Positions 6,683 to 11,445 of a DNA stretch of 11,445 bases are shown here, piece after piece. The position numbers and the translations under genes were made by a program. Origin of the DNA: CAG-791 sp045117315 (lineage in GTDB: Bacteria > Bacillota > Clostridia > Lachnospirales > Lachnospiraceae); NCBI GenBank assembly GCA_045117315.1, contig JBGUNJ010000217.1:1-11445 (forward strand), given 5' to 3'. The notes under the pieces are model-generated. The model was not told the origin of the DNA. It searched no databases and saw only the letters and a list, made by a program, of their open reading frames with translations. Each line of letters starts with the position of its first letter. The first letter of the stretch is position 1.

Positions 6683-8263
6683 TTAATTCAGAATTGCATG
6701 ATGCGCTGTTGTACTGTTCTCATCCAGAGGCAGGAATGTATACCCGTTTTCCAGCGCCCAGGCGATCACATATTCAATGTTGTTGACCGTACTGGCCTTG
6801 GTATCATGGCACAGAACAACGGAATGATCGTTATTCTGCACCTGGGTGATGATATTGTTGACTACTTCCTCTCCTATGGGGTTGGCAGCTCCGTCCCCGC
6901 TGGAGACATTCCAGTCAAAGTAGTGCATTCCTTTTTTCTCCGCCTGTTCAGCGAGCAATGTCATAATTCCCGGTGTATAATCGGCACTCATGGTATTGGA
7001 ACTTCCGCCGGCAAAGCGCATCAGGCTGGTCCGGCTTCCGGTCTGTTTCTCGACAATTTTCTCCATTTTCTCAATATCATCCCAGAAAGCCTTGTCACTG
7101 GAATAGATTTTTTCAAAGTCATGGGAAAAGGTGTGCACACCTATACTGTGGCCTGCCTCATATTCTTTTTTGATCATATCCTCGTAATAAGGAAATGCGC
7201 CTGTTACAAAAAATGTAACGTGCACTCCGTAATGGTCCAGAATCTCCAGCAGATGCTCCGTATATTCTCCGGGGCCGTCATCAAAAGTCAGATAGATCAC
7301 TTTCGTATCGGGCACTGATCCCGGCTCGACGTTCTTCAGGTCGGATACAAATGCGCCCTTCTGCCCGCCTGCTGTCTCTCCCGTGCCGTCACCGCTTCCG
7401 GTGCCGTTCTCCCTGAGAGGTATTTCCCTGTACTCCTGCGCTATATTGCCCGCCCGGTCGGAGACACGATAACAGATGGTATTTTCAGTGACAGAGACAG
7501 TGACTTTATCCGTCAGATCCCCGTCTCTGTCATCCGAGGCTGTATAGCCTTCTTCCTCATATTCCTCCGGGGAATCGACAAAATAATCCGCCTTCCTGGT
7601 CAGCTCGATCACAGGAGGCGTTCTGTCGGGGATGATACGGCGGACCACCGCCCGGACTCCGCTTATGATCAGGAACAGAAGAAAGACAGCTATAATACCC
7701 GCCAGAATGACTGGCAGGAACCTCCTCAGCTTTCTCCGGAATCTGCGCCTGTGGGAAGGGACGCCTTTCCCTTTTCCTGTCCCCCGCTTTGCCGTGGCGC
7801 GCGTCCTGTTCCCTGTTTTATCAGCGTTGCCGGTTCCGCCGCTCCTTCCTGTCCTGCCGCTGCTGCCTGACCTGCTTCCTGTCTTATCGCCGTTATCGGT
7901 CCTGACGCTTCCGCCGGCTCCACGGCTGCCTGTCCTGTTGCTGCCGGTCCCGGCGCCTGTCATATCGTTGCTTCCGCCTTCGCTGCGATTGTCTGTCCTG
8001 CCGCTGCTCTCATTCCTTCTCCTCACAGGCCTGCTTCCGTCCACTGTGGCATGGCCGCGGCCCGATCTGTTTTTCCTGGCGGTCCTGCTTCTTCCGGGTT
8101 CCTTCTCCCATCCGATCAGACTGATCTCACTTTTGCCGGAATTACCGGAATTACCGGAATCACCGGCAGCAGGGGCATGCTCTGCTCCAATTGAAGAGGG
8201 AAGGTCTCCCATCTGCCCGGATTCTGCCCGATCCAGATTGTCTGTGTATGATTTATCACTCAT
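6683..8263 (-). CDS. Membrane-anchored polysaccharide deacetylase (NodB domain) with low-complexity N terminus
   Basis: The product has 526 residues and starts at ATG 8263, with GGGAG 6 bases upstream. Residues about 1-170 are cytoplasmic and of low complexity, rich in Gly/Ser/Arg/Thr, with degenerate TGSR/SGRTG units. A basic stretch HRRRFRRKLRR precedes the membrane helix (about 182-201, FLPVILAGIIAVFLLFLII). Residues about 213-283 form a short beta domain of DUF5011/HYR style (TPPVIEL... DDRDGDL... YRVSDRAGNIAQEY). Residues about 320-512 are the NodB deacetylase domain, with catalytic/metal Asp328-Asp329 (TFDDGP), His377 and His381 (HTFSH), Arg416 (RFAGG), Asp450-Trp451 and His486 (LCHD). 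It probably removes N-acetyl groups from peptidoglycan or another wall glycan outside the membrane. The RxPGG motif has Ala in place of Pro. It lies 46 bases after the TfoX-like gene, so the two are probably co-transcribed. Confidence 0.92.
   Translation of the reverse strand: MSDKSYTDNLDRAESGQMGDLPSSIGAEHAPAAGDSGNSGNSGKSEISLIGWEKEPGRSRTARKNRSGRGHATVDGSRPVRRRNESSGRTDNRSEGGSNDMTGAGTGSNRTGSRGAGGSVRTDNGDKTGSRSGSSGRTGRSGGTGNADKTGNRTRATAKRGTGKGKGVPSHRRRFRRKLRRFLPVILAGIIAVFLLFLIISGVRAVVRRIIPDRTPPVIELTRKADYFVDSPEEYEEEGYTASDDRDGDLTDKVTVSVTENTICYRVSDRAGNIAQEYREIPLRENGTGSGDGTGETAGGQKGAFVSDLKNVEPGSVPDTKVIYLTFDDGPGEYTEHLLEILDHYGVHVTFFVTGAFPYYEDMIKKEYEAGHSIGVHTFSHDFEKIYSSDKAFWDDIEKMEKIVEKQTGSRTSLMRFAGGSSNTMSADYTPGIMTLLAEQAEKKGMHYFDWNVSSGDGAANPIGEEVVNNIITQVQNNDHSVVLCHDTKASTVNNIEYVIAWALENGYTFLPLDENSTTAHHAILN
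8135..8167 (-). repeat. 9-bp in-frame tandem repeat inside the deacetylase gene
   Basis: Near-identical 9-base units of CCGGAATTA type on the plus strand encode the GNSGNSGKS run near residue 37 of the deacetylase. The length is a multiple of three, so copy-number change would keep the frame. It is part of a wider low-complexity region coding for the Gly/Ser/Arg-rich cytoplasmic tail (plus-strand 7790-8150), where CCTGTCCTG-type units recur imperfectly. Confidence 0.6.
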
Positions 8264-8309
8264 ATCCTGCTCCCTGAGCTCCTTTTTTCCAAAATGACTC
8301 TGCCGGACG

Positions 8310-8645
8310 TCAGGACTTTCGTGCAGGTCCTGACTTCTTCTTTTTCTTCTCCGGCAGTTCCGCCCACATATTCCTGATCAGTTCACTCAGGAACCGGCGG
8401 TCATCTACATCATCTACCATGAGCATTTCCTTAGCTCCGTCATATGGCAGTTCCATGGCAGCGTCCGGCATCATCTTCACGGCAGCCGGAACCGGTTTCA
8501 CCAGGAGCCGGTCATCATAAATACCGCCAAACACTTTGCCGCGGTAGTATAAAATATATTCTCCCATCATTGTCCGACAGCTGATTTCTTCAAGCTCCTC
8601 CAGCTGTCCCATGATAAAATCCAGATACTCTTTGGTCGATGCCAT
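8310..8645 (-). CDS. TfoX N-terminal-domain protein
   Basis: The protein has 111 residues from ATG 8645, with AGGAGGC (8652-8658) 6 bases upstream. The TfoX N-terminal fold is recognisable from ISCRTMMGEYILYYRGKVFG followed by GIYDDRLLVKPV (about 21-53) and from the LPYDGAKEMLMVDDVDDRRF segment that matches the end of the domain. It ends with a Lys-rich tail KKKKKSG. In proteobacteria the full TfoX/Sxy regulates competence, but stand-alone N-domain proteins like this one are widespread in Clostridia and their role is not established. A competence role should not be assumed. It is first in a probable two-gene unit with the deacetylase. Confidence 0.87.
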   Translation of the reverse strand: MASTKEYLDFIMGQLEELEEISCRTMMGEYILYYRGKVFGGIYDDRLLVKPVPAAVKMMPDAAMELPYDGAKEMLMVDDVDDRRFLSELIRNMWAELPEKKKKKSGPARKS

Positions 8646-8811
8646 ATTCGGGCCTCCTGTCCTTTGACCTTAATCAGATGCCGAATGAATCGCTGCAATC
8701 CAATCGGCGTCCTTTGGACGTTTTCATTTATGTTCATGACAGGACATATCGCTCATCCTGAAACGGCAGCGGTCTGCCACTGCGCTCTTTGTCATCAGTT
8801 TGTCATGTTTT

Positions 8812-8839
8812 ATTGTAGCAGTTTAATTTCTTTTGCCAA
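8812..8839 (-). promoter_or_regulatory. Candidate sigma-A promoter for the TfoX-like/deacetylase unit
   Basis: The minus strand shows TTGGCA (plus 8834-8839), a 16-base spacer and TACAAT (plus 8812-8817). Both hexamers are close to consensus. The predicted start near 8805 would give a 5' leader of about 160 bases before the ATG at 8645. That leader contains a small CGTCC-AAA-GGACG hairpin. Confidence 0.5.
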
Positions 8840-8840
8840 C

Positions 8841-8884
8841 AAAAAAGACCGCAGGAAATAAATTTTTCCATTAGCGGTCTTTTC
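8841..8884. terminator. Rho-independent terminator downstream of the XRE/desulfoferrodoxin-like gene
   Basis: AAAAGACCGC (8843-8852) pairs perfectly with GCGGTCTTTT (8874-8883) around a 21-base loop. The U-tract is present on both strands. It lies 48 bases past the stop of the minus-strand 8932-9618 gene and just upstream of the candidate promoter for the next minus-strand unit, so it separates the two transcripts. Confidence 0.85.
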
Positions 8885-8931
8885 ATCTTCGGCTATTGCC
8901 GTGACATTGTCATAAGAGGGTACATCACCCA

Positions 8932-9618
8932 TTACAGATTCGTTTTCTGTCCAAACAGCATATCCGCAGCCTTTTCCAATTCTCTTCGCTCCTGAGCATC
9001 ATCGTATCCACTCTCTTTGTCATCAATACCCTTTACAGGGGTGATTGAAAACAGCCCGTCCCTGTTGCAGTAAAAGAAGATCCTTTTGACACCTCTGATT
9101 TTGAATCTTGCTTCGGCGTTCCCCTCCGGATAAAGCTTCACCATCTGTATACCATCGTGAGAGACTGCTGCCATAAAAGAAATGTAGTGGTTCTTTGTCA
9201 TGCTGTGGTCAACCCGTACAAAGTATTCGTCCTCGACGCGTTCAATAAAAACCATGTGGCGTTCATCCGTTGATTCCGCCTCTAAGGGAGTAAGCAGTAT
9301 GCCATGACAATGTATAGCCGCTTCTCCTATACTGTGTATGGCATTTCCACAAACCGGGCAGACATAAAACTTTGAGCGGAGCATATTTGCGGATACATTC
9401 GCATTGTAAATCGCATTTCCGGATATAAGCTCCGCCACCGAAATCCTGAATGCCTCTGCAACAGGTTCCAGAAGGGTGATGTCCGGGTATCCTTTGCCGG
9501 TCTCCCATTTTGAGACCGTCTTATCACTGACTCCCAGCTTTTCCGCCAGCTGAAGCTGAGTCATCCTGTTCTTTTCACGCAGTTCCTTAATAACTGCGCC
9601 TGTAACATACTGGTTCAT
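8932..9618 (-). CDS. XRE-family regulator fused to a desulfoferrodoxin/superoxide-reductase-like domain
   Basis: The product has 228 residues from ATG 9618 (MNQYV), with AGGAG at 9628-9632 9 bases upstream. This start is preferred to the upstream in-frame ATG at 9651. Residues 7-65 form an HTH_3 DNA-binding domain (MTQLQLAEKLGVSDKTVSKW, ETGKGYPDI). Residues 84-112 resemble the desulfoferrodoxin rubredoxin-like knuckle: Cys87-P-V-Cys90 and Cys104-His105-Gly, where the canonical motif is CxxC...CCG. Residues 117-195 resemble the superoxide reductase iron domain, with His121 (ERHMVFIE), His138 (DHSM), His144 (NHYISF) and Cys184 (YCNRDGLF). The final ligand His of CNxHG is Asp187. It is probably a cytoplasmic redox, oxygen or metal-responsive repressor rather than an enzyme. 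It is transcribed alone and ends in the terminator at 8841-8884. Confidence 0.88.
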   Translation of the reverse strand: MNQYVTGAVIKELREKNRMTQLQLAEKLGVSDKTVSKWETGKGYPDITLLEPVAEAFRISVAELISGNAIYNANVSANMLRSKFYVCPVCGNAIHSIGEAAIHCHGILLTPLEAESTDERHMVFIERVEDEYFVRVDHSMTKNHYISFMAAVSHDGIQMVKLYPEGNAEARFKIRGVKRIFFYCNRDGLFSITPVKGIDDKESGYDDAQERRELEKAADMLFGQKTNL

Positions 9619-9717
9619 GATCGCACTCTCCTCTCTCACAGGTATTGGCACGGCTGCTTGGCTTTAGACTCCAGCCTGCCATGCTGCCGAAGCGCGCTCA
9701 GGAAACGCCTTGGCTAT

Positions 9718-9780
9718 TTACGATTCTTCTTTCACACATTACGATTCTTCTTTCGCAAATTGAGCTTCTTCTTTCACACT
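9718..9780. repeat. 21-bp tandem repeat, three units
   Basis: Units at 9718-9738, 9739-9759 and 9760-9780 share the core CTTCTTTC, and the first two share TTACGATTCTTCTTTC. On the minus strand the array reads VKEEAQFAKEES-stop-CVKEES-stop in one frame, so it is not an open coding repeat. It lies about 100 bases upstream of the XRE gene start. It opens the gene-free stretch 9619-10394, which contains only this array and the repeats and hairpins listed next. Confidence 0.8.
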
Positions 9781-9805
9781 TGTGGCCATGCTCCCGCGCT
9801 CACAA

Positions 9806-9829
9806 ACATGTATGAATAAACCACGCATT
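9806..9829. repeat. Short dispersed repeat, copy 2
   Basis: ACATGTATGAATAAACCACG plus CATT matches 2375-2397. A partial third copy, CATGAATAAACCAC, starts the 35-bp tandem array at 9866. Both full copies are preceded by a GCCCGC/CCCGCGC-rich stretch, so the element may be somewhat longer and degenerate. Confidence 0.5.
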
Positions 9830-9865
9830 ACGATTTTTCTCATGTACAGATTGTAATTCAGCCTG

Positions 9866-9966
9866 CATGAATAAACCACCTACGGAAAGTAGAGTACATG
9901 TATGCGTGAGCTGACTGCGGAAAACAGAGTGCATGTATACATAAACTGCCTGCGGAAAGCGGAGTG
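9866..9966. repeat. 35-bp tandem repeat, about three units
   Basis: Units lie at 9866-9896 (shortened, 31 bases), 9897-9931 and 9932-9966. The shared pattern is CATGTATRCRTRARCTG followed by MCTGCGGAAARCRGAGTG. The last unit runs directly into the X module of the hairpin repeat at 9964. There are no unique spacers between units, so this is not a CRISPR array. Confidence 0.75.
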
Positions 9967-10100
9967 TCCGCCGCAAGGCGGAAATTACACTTCACGGGCC
10001 GTGTCATAATAGGGCAGAGGCGCCCATGCCGCCCTCTCCCTCCGACCGGCCCGTGTCCGCCGCAAGGCGGAAAAATACATTTCACGGGCCGTGTCATAAA
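9964..10100. repeat. Modular hairpin repeat, order X-Y-X (family also at 979-1155)
   Basis: X lies at 9964-10010, Y at 10011-10052 and a second X at 10053-10100. The two X modules are nearly identical, each with GTGTCCGCCGCAAGGCGGAA at one end and TTCACGGGCCGTGTCATAA at the other. TCCGCC-GCAA-GGCGGA folds into a perfect six-base stem with a GNRA tetraloop. Y carries AGGGCAGAGG and GCCGCCCTCT. As at 979-1155, the array ends at an A-tract that is the flank of a terminator hairpin. Confidence 0.8.
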
Positions 10101-10123
10101 AAAAGAGCCTGCGAACCGCAGGC
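10098..10123 (-). terminator. Rho-independent terminator downstream of the GNAT gene
   Basis: GCCTGCG (10107-10113) and CGCAGGC (10117-10123) form a perfect seven-base stem around a three-base loop. Read on the minus strand it is followed by CTCTTTTTTT (plus A-tract 10098-10104). It lies about 270 bases past the stop of the 10395-11021 gene, the nearest minus-strand gene that it could end. Confidence 0.75.
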
Positions 10124-10189
10124 CCTTGTACATTATTCGGGAAACAAATCAAAGCACCTGTTTCCTGTTCAGCGGAATCCGTTTGTTTT

Positions 10190-10324
10190 GCACGCATTTA
10201 CAGCGTGCCTGAGCGCGTCAGCGCGCAGACATCGTCAACGAAAAATCCGCTGACGCGATTCCTTGTGAGCAATTCGTGGGAGGCAGTTTCTCCGATGGGA
10301 TAGACGGAGATTTACAGCGCTTCG
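10190..10324. other. Hairpin-rich non-coding stretch
   Basis: There are four independent inverted repeats. GCACGC (10190-10195) pairs with GCGTGC (10203-10208). CGCGTCAGC (10214-10222) pairs with GCTGACGCG (10249-10257). TCTCCG (10289-10294) pairs with CGGAGA (10305-10310). GCGC (10317-10320) pairs with GCGC (10325-10328 or neighbouring register). No reading frame is supported. It lies in the 3' region of the GNAT transcript on the minus strand. It could be an untranslated structured tail, an undescribed small RNA or decayed repeat modules. Confidence 0.45.
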
Positions 10325-10394
10325 GCGCAAACCTCTGAAGTGAAAAAACAGCTTCTCCCTGCAGTATCGACTGCTCAGATCATTGGTTTTTCAT

Positions 10395-11021
10395 TTAGAA
10401 AATCTGACCGGGCAGTTTCAGTTTTTGCTTAGGCGGAAAACCCTGATCGAATTCATCCACTTCCTCATCGCTCACGTAATATCCCTGCGGAGTCTGATAG
10501 ACGCCTGTGATTCCATCAAGAAATCCCGTAACCAGCTCTTTGCAGAGAAAGAACGACGAATCCGCATCTTCCGGCAGGTCATGATACCGGATTCCGAATT
10601 TTCCGGCATAGTCAAAACCGCTCTTGCCATAGAAATCAATATTGCCCTCAAAAAGCACCGCTCCGAATCCGAGTTCCGCAGCCTTTTGCAGCGAATAATC
10701 CAGCAATGCCTTTCCATATCCCCGACGCTTCAGCTCCGGTGTGATACAAATCGGCCCCATAGTAAGAACGTCGATCACTCTGCCATCGTCGGCTTCGATG
10801 ATCGTCCTCATGAACATATTCTGCCCGATCAGCCTGCCATCCTGCTCCATGACGAAGTCCAGTTCTTTTACAAAAGCCGGATCCTCACGGAGTACATGGA
10901 TCACATAATGCTCACTGCATCCCGGACGATAAATATTCCAAAATGATTCCCTGACAAGGTTTTCAACTGCTCTGTGGTCTTTCTTCTCTTCTAAACGAAT
11001 CGTGTAGTCATTTTTATTCAA
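10395..11021 (-). CDS. GNAT-family N-acetyltransferase
   Basis: The protein has 208 residues. The start is TTG 11021, with AGGAGG (11031-11036) 9 bases upstream, and no better ATG start is present. The acetyl-CoA site is motif A: LTMGPICITPELKRRGYGKA (86-105), with the pyrophosphate-binding RRGYGK (99-104). Motif B is about FEGNIDFYGKSGFDYAG (124-140), in which FYxKxGF is typical of the YhbS-like GNAT branch. The protein transfers an acetyl group from acetyl-CoA to an amine; the acceptor cannot be told from sequence. It stands alone, with no functional link to the neighbours. The C-terminal 60 residues are beyond the standard GNAT fold and end QKLKLPGQIF. Confidence 0.9.
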   Translation of the reverse strand: MNKNDYTIRLEEKKDHRAVENLVRESFWNIYRPGCSEHYVIHVLREDPAFVKELDFVMEQDGRLIGQNMFMRTIIEADDGRVIDVLTMGPICITPELKRRGYGKALLDYSLQKAAELGFGAVLFEGNIDFYGKSGFDYAGKFGIRYHDLPEDADSSFFLCKELVTGFLDGITGVYQTPQGYYVSDEEVDEFDQGFPPKQKLKLPGQIF

Positions 11022-11066
11022 TGTTTTTTTCCTCCTGAAAACTTGTGACTAAAAGCTGCTTTTCAG

Positions 11067-11151
11067 CGGGAGGCTTGTGTGATTGTCAGCAAACCTCCCG
11101 GTCAGCCCACAATCTCCAATGTGTTGTACTTTCTCAAACAGCACTCTCCTT
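11067..11151 (-). other. Possible leader: ribosome-binding site, 11-codon ORF and hairpin upstream of the GNAT gene
   Basis: On the minus strand AAGGAG (11146-11151) precedes TTG 11137 by 8 bases. The ORF encodes MRKYNTLEIVG and stops at TGA 11104-11102. Immediately after the stop, CGGGAGG (11094-11100 on the complement) pairs with CCTCCCG (11067-11073). The order resembles a leader-peptide/attenuator, but no U-run follows the hairpin. The hairpin arm CGGGAGG could also mask a Shine-Dalgarno-like sequence. A longer alternative frame (VLFEKVQHIGDCGLTG...) is also open here, so a decayed gene end is possible. Confidence 0.3.
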
Positions 11152-11173
11152 AAATAAATGATATAAAAATAAA

Positions 11174-11230
11174 TGGTTTTTGCCGCTTTTACGGCAGACT
11201 TTGGTTTTTTGCCGCTTTCACGGCAGACTT
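11174..11230. repeat. Two tandem 28/29-bp units, each a small hairpin
   Basis: Units at 11174-11201 and 11202-11230 differ by one inserted T and one substitution. Each contains TGCCG-CTTTYA-CGGCA, a perfect five-base stem. They lie between the candidate promoter of the GNAT gene and its start codon, so they would be in its 5' untranslated leader. The stretch 11022-11297 holds no other gene. Confidence 0.8.
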
Positions 11231-11259
11231 ATCGTAGCATATATCGTTACTGTTTTCCA
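11231..11259 (-). promoter_or_regulatory. Weak candidate promoter for the GNAT gene
   Basis: The minus strand has TGGAAA (plus 11254-11259), a 17-base spacer and TACGAT (plus 11231-11236) with an extended TGC just before it. The spacing and extended -10 are favourable, but neither hexamer is a strong match. If used, the leader would be about 200 bases and include the tandem hairpins and the possible leader ORF. Confidence 0.25.
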
Positions 11260-11297
11260 CATCCGTCAGGATAACTGAAGTGTCACTTAACACACTT

Positions 11298-11335
11298 GTT
11301 ACTATTCACGCCCTATCGAGGGCGTGAATAGTAAC
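11298..11335. repeat. Perfect 17-bp inverted repeat with four-base loop
   Basis: GTTACTATTCACGCCCT (11298-11314), loop ATCG, then AGGGCGTGAATAGTAAC (11319-11335), with no mismatches. It is the first of four successive inverted repeats running to 11434. A 17-bp perfect stem exceeds what is expected by chance. It has no adjacent U-run, which argues against a simple terminator. Confidence 0.9.
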
Positions 11336-11337
11336 TT

Positions 11338-11434
11338 GCGTTCGCCCATGCTGAATTCGCTTCGCAAATGGGGCGAACGCCGTTCCACTCGGGTTTTTGC
11401 GCTGAAAATCGCGCAAAAACGCCTCGAATTCGAG
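11338..11434. repeat. Three further perfect inverted repeats
   Basis: GCGTTCGCCC (11338-11347) pairs with GGGCGAACGC (11371-11380), 10 bp. GTTTTTGCGC (11393-11402) pairs with GCGCAAAAAC (11411-11420), 10 bp with an eight-base loop. CTCGAATTCGAG (11423-11434) is a 12-base palindrome. With the 17-bp stem before them, they form an unbroken chain of hairpins up to the window end. No gene is visible in this stretch, and the element may continue beyond the window. Confidence 0.85.
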
Positions 11435-11445
11435 GGGGTCTGTAA

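Noticed and set aside
6395..7318. Long plus-strand open frame of 307 codons
   Set aside because: It runs antisense through the deacetylase gene, whose NodB motifs are intact on the minus strand, and it shows no recognisable domain or ribosome binding site.
7632..8297. Plus-strand open frame rich in Pro/Leu/Val
   Set aside because: It is the complement of the Gly/Ser/Arg low-complexity tail of the deacetylase; the composition explains the lack of stops.
8310..8645. Competence regulator annotation (TfoX/Sxy)
   Set aside because: Only the N-terminal domain is present and such stand-alone proteins in Clostridia have no proven competence role.
9619..9651. Upstream in-frame ATG for the XRE gene
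   Set aside because: AGGAG is correctly placed for ATG 9618, and the extra 11 residues lie before the HTH without matching the family.
9718..9966. CRISPR array
   Set aside because: The units are contiguous with no unique spacers and no cas gene is near.
10383..10946. Plus-strand open frame of 187 codons
   Set aside because: It is antisense to the GNAT gene, which has motif A and a strong ribosome binding site.

Overview
The window looks like chromosomal DNA from an anaerobic Gram-positive bacterium of the Clostridia, most likely a Lachnospiraceae-type gut organism. The reasons are strong AGGAGG-type ribosome binding sites, TTG starts, NlpC/P60 and polysaccharide-deacetylase cell-wall enzymes of clostridial type, an XRE regulator carrying a desulfoferrodoxin-like domain, and hairpin-rich intergenic repeats. 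The genus cannot be fixed from the sequence alone.

Layout. 1-63 is the tail of an upstream gene. 106-897 (+) is a secreted NlpC/P60 peptidoglycan hydrolase. It converges on a secreted protein of unknown function (1424-2314, -). The space between them holds a repeat made of hairpin modules and a bidirectional terminator. 2773-6404 (+) is a probable operon: AraC-type regulator, MTA/SAH deaminase (mtaD) and an S-adenosylhomocysteine hydrolase-family enzyme (ahcY-like), closed by a bidirectional terminator at 6445-6517. 6683-8645 (-) is a probable two-gene unit, a TfoX N-terminal-domain protein followed by a membrane-anchored polysaccharide deacetylase. 8932-9618 (-) is an XRE regulator fused to a desulfoferrodoxin/superoxide-reductase-like domain. 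9619-10394 has no gene but is packed with tandem and modular repeats and hairpins. 10395-11021 (-) is a GNAT acetyltransferase. 11022-11445 has no gene and carries tandem hairpins and four successive inverted repeats.

How the genes work together. The central operon handles S-adenosylhomocysteine (SAH), the inhibitory by-product of SAM-dependent methylation. MtaD can deaminate SAH to S-inosylhomocysteine and the AhcY-family protein can hydrolyse the thioether to free homocysteine. The adenine-contact segment of the AhcY-like protein reads HLEAKT where canonical enzymes have HMT(V/I)(E/Q)T, so it may prefer S-inosylhomocysteine. That would make the operon a deaminate-then-hydrolyse route like the one described in methanogens.

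The points most worth following up are: (1) a canonical A_AAA_AAG slippery site just before the stop of the 1424-2314 gene, leading in the -1 frame into 42 open codons of LKELKG-type repeats; (2) the possible S-inosylhomocysteine hydrolase; (3) the HTH-desulfoferrodoxin fusion, in which one ligand of each metal site is substituted; (4) an alternating two-module hairpin repeat found at 979-1155 and 9964-10100; and (5) the run of perfect inverted repeats at 11298-11434.
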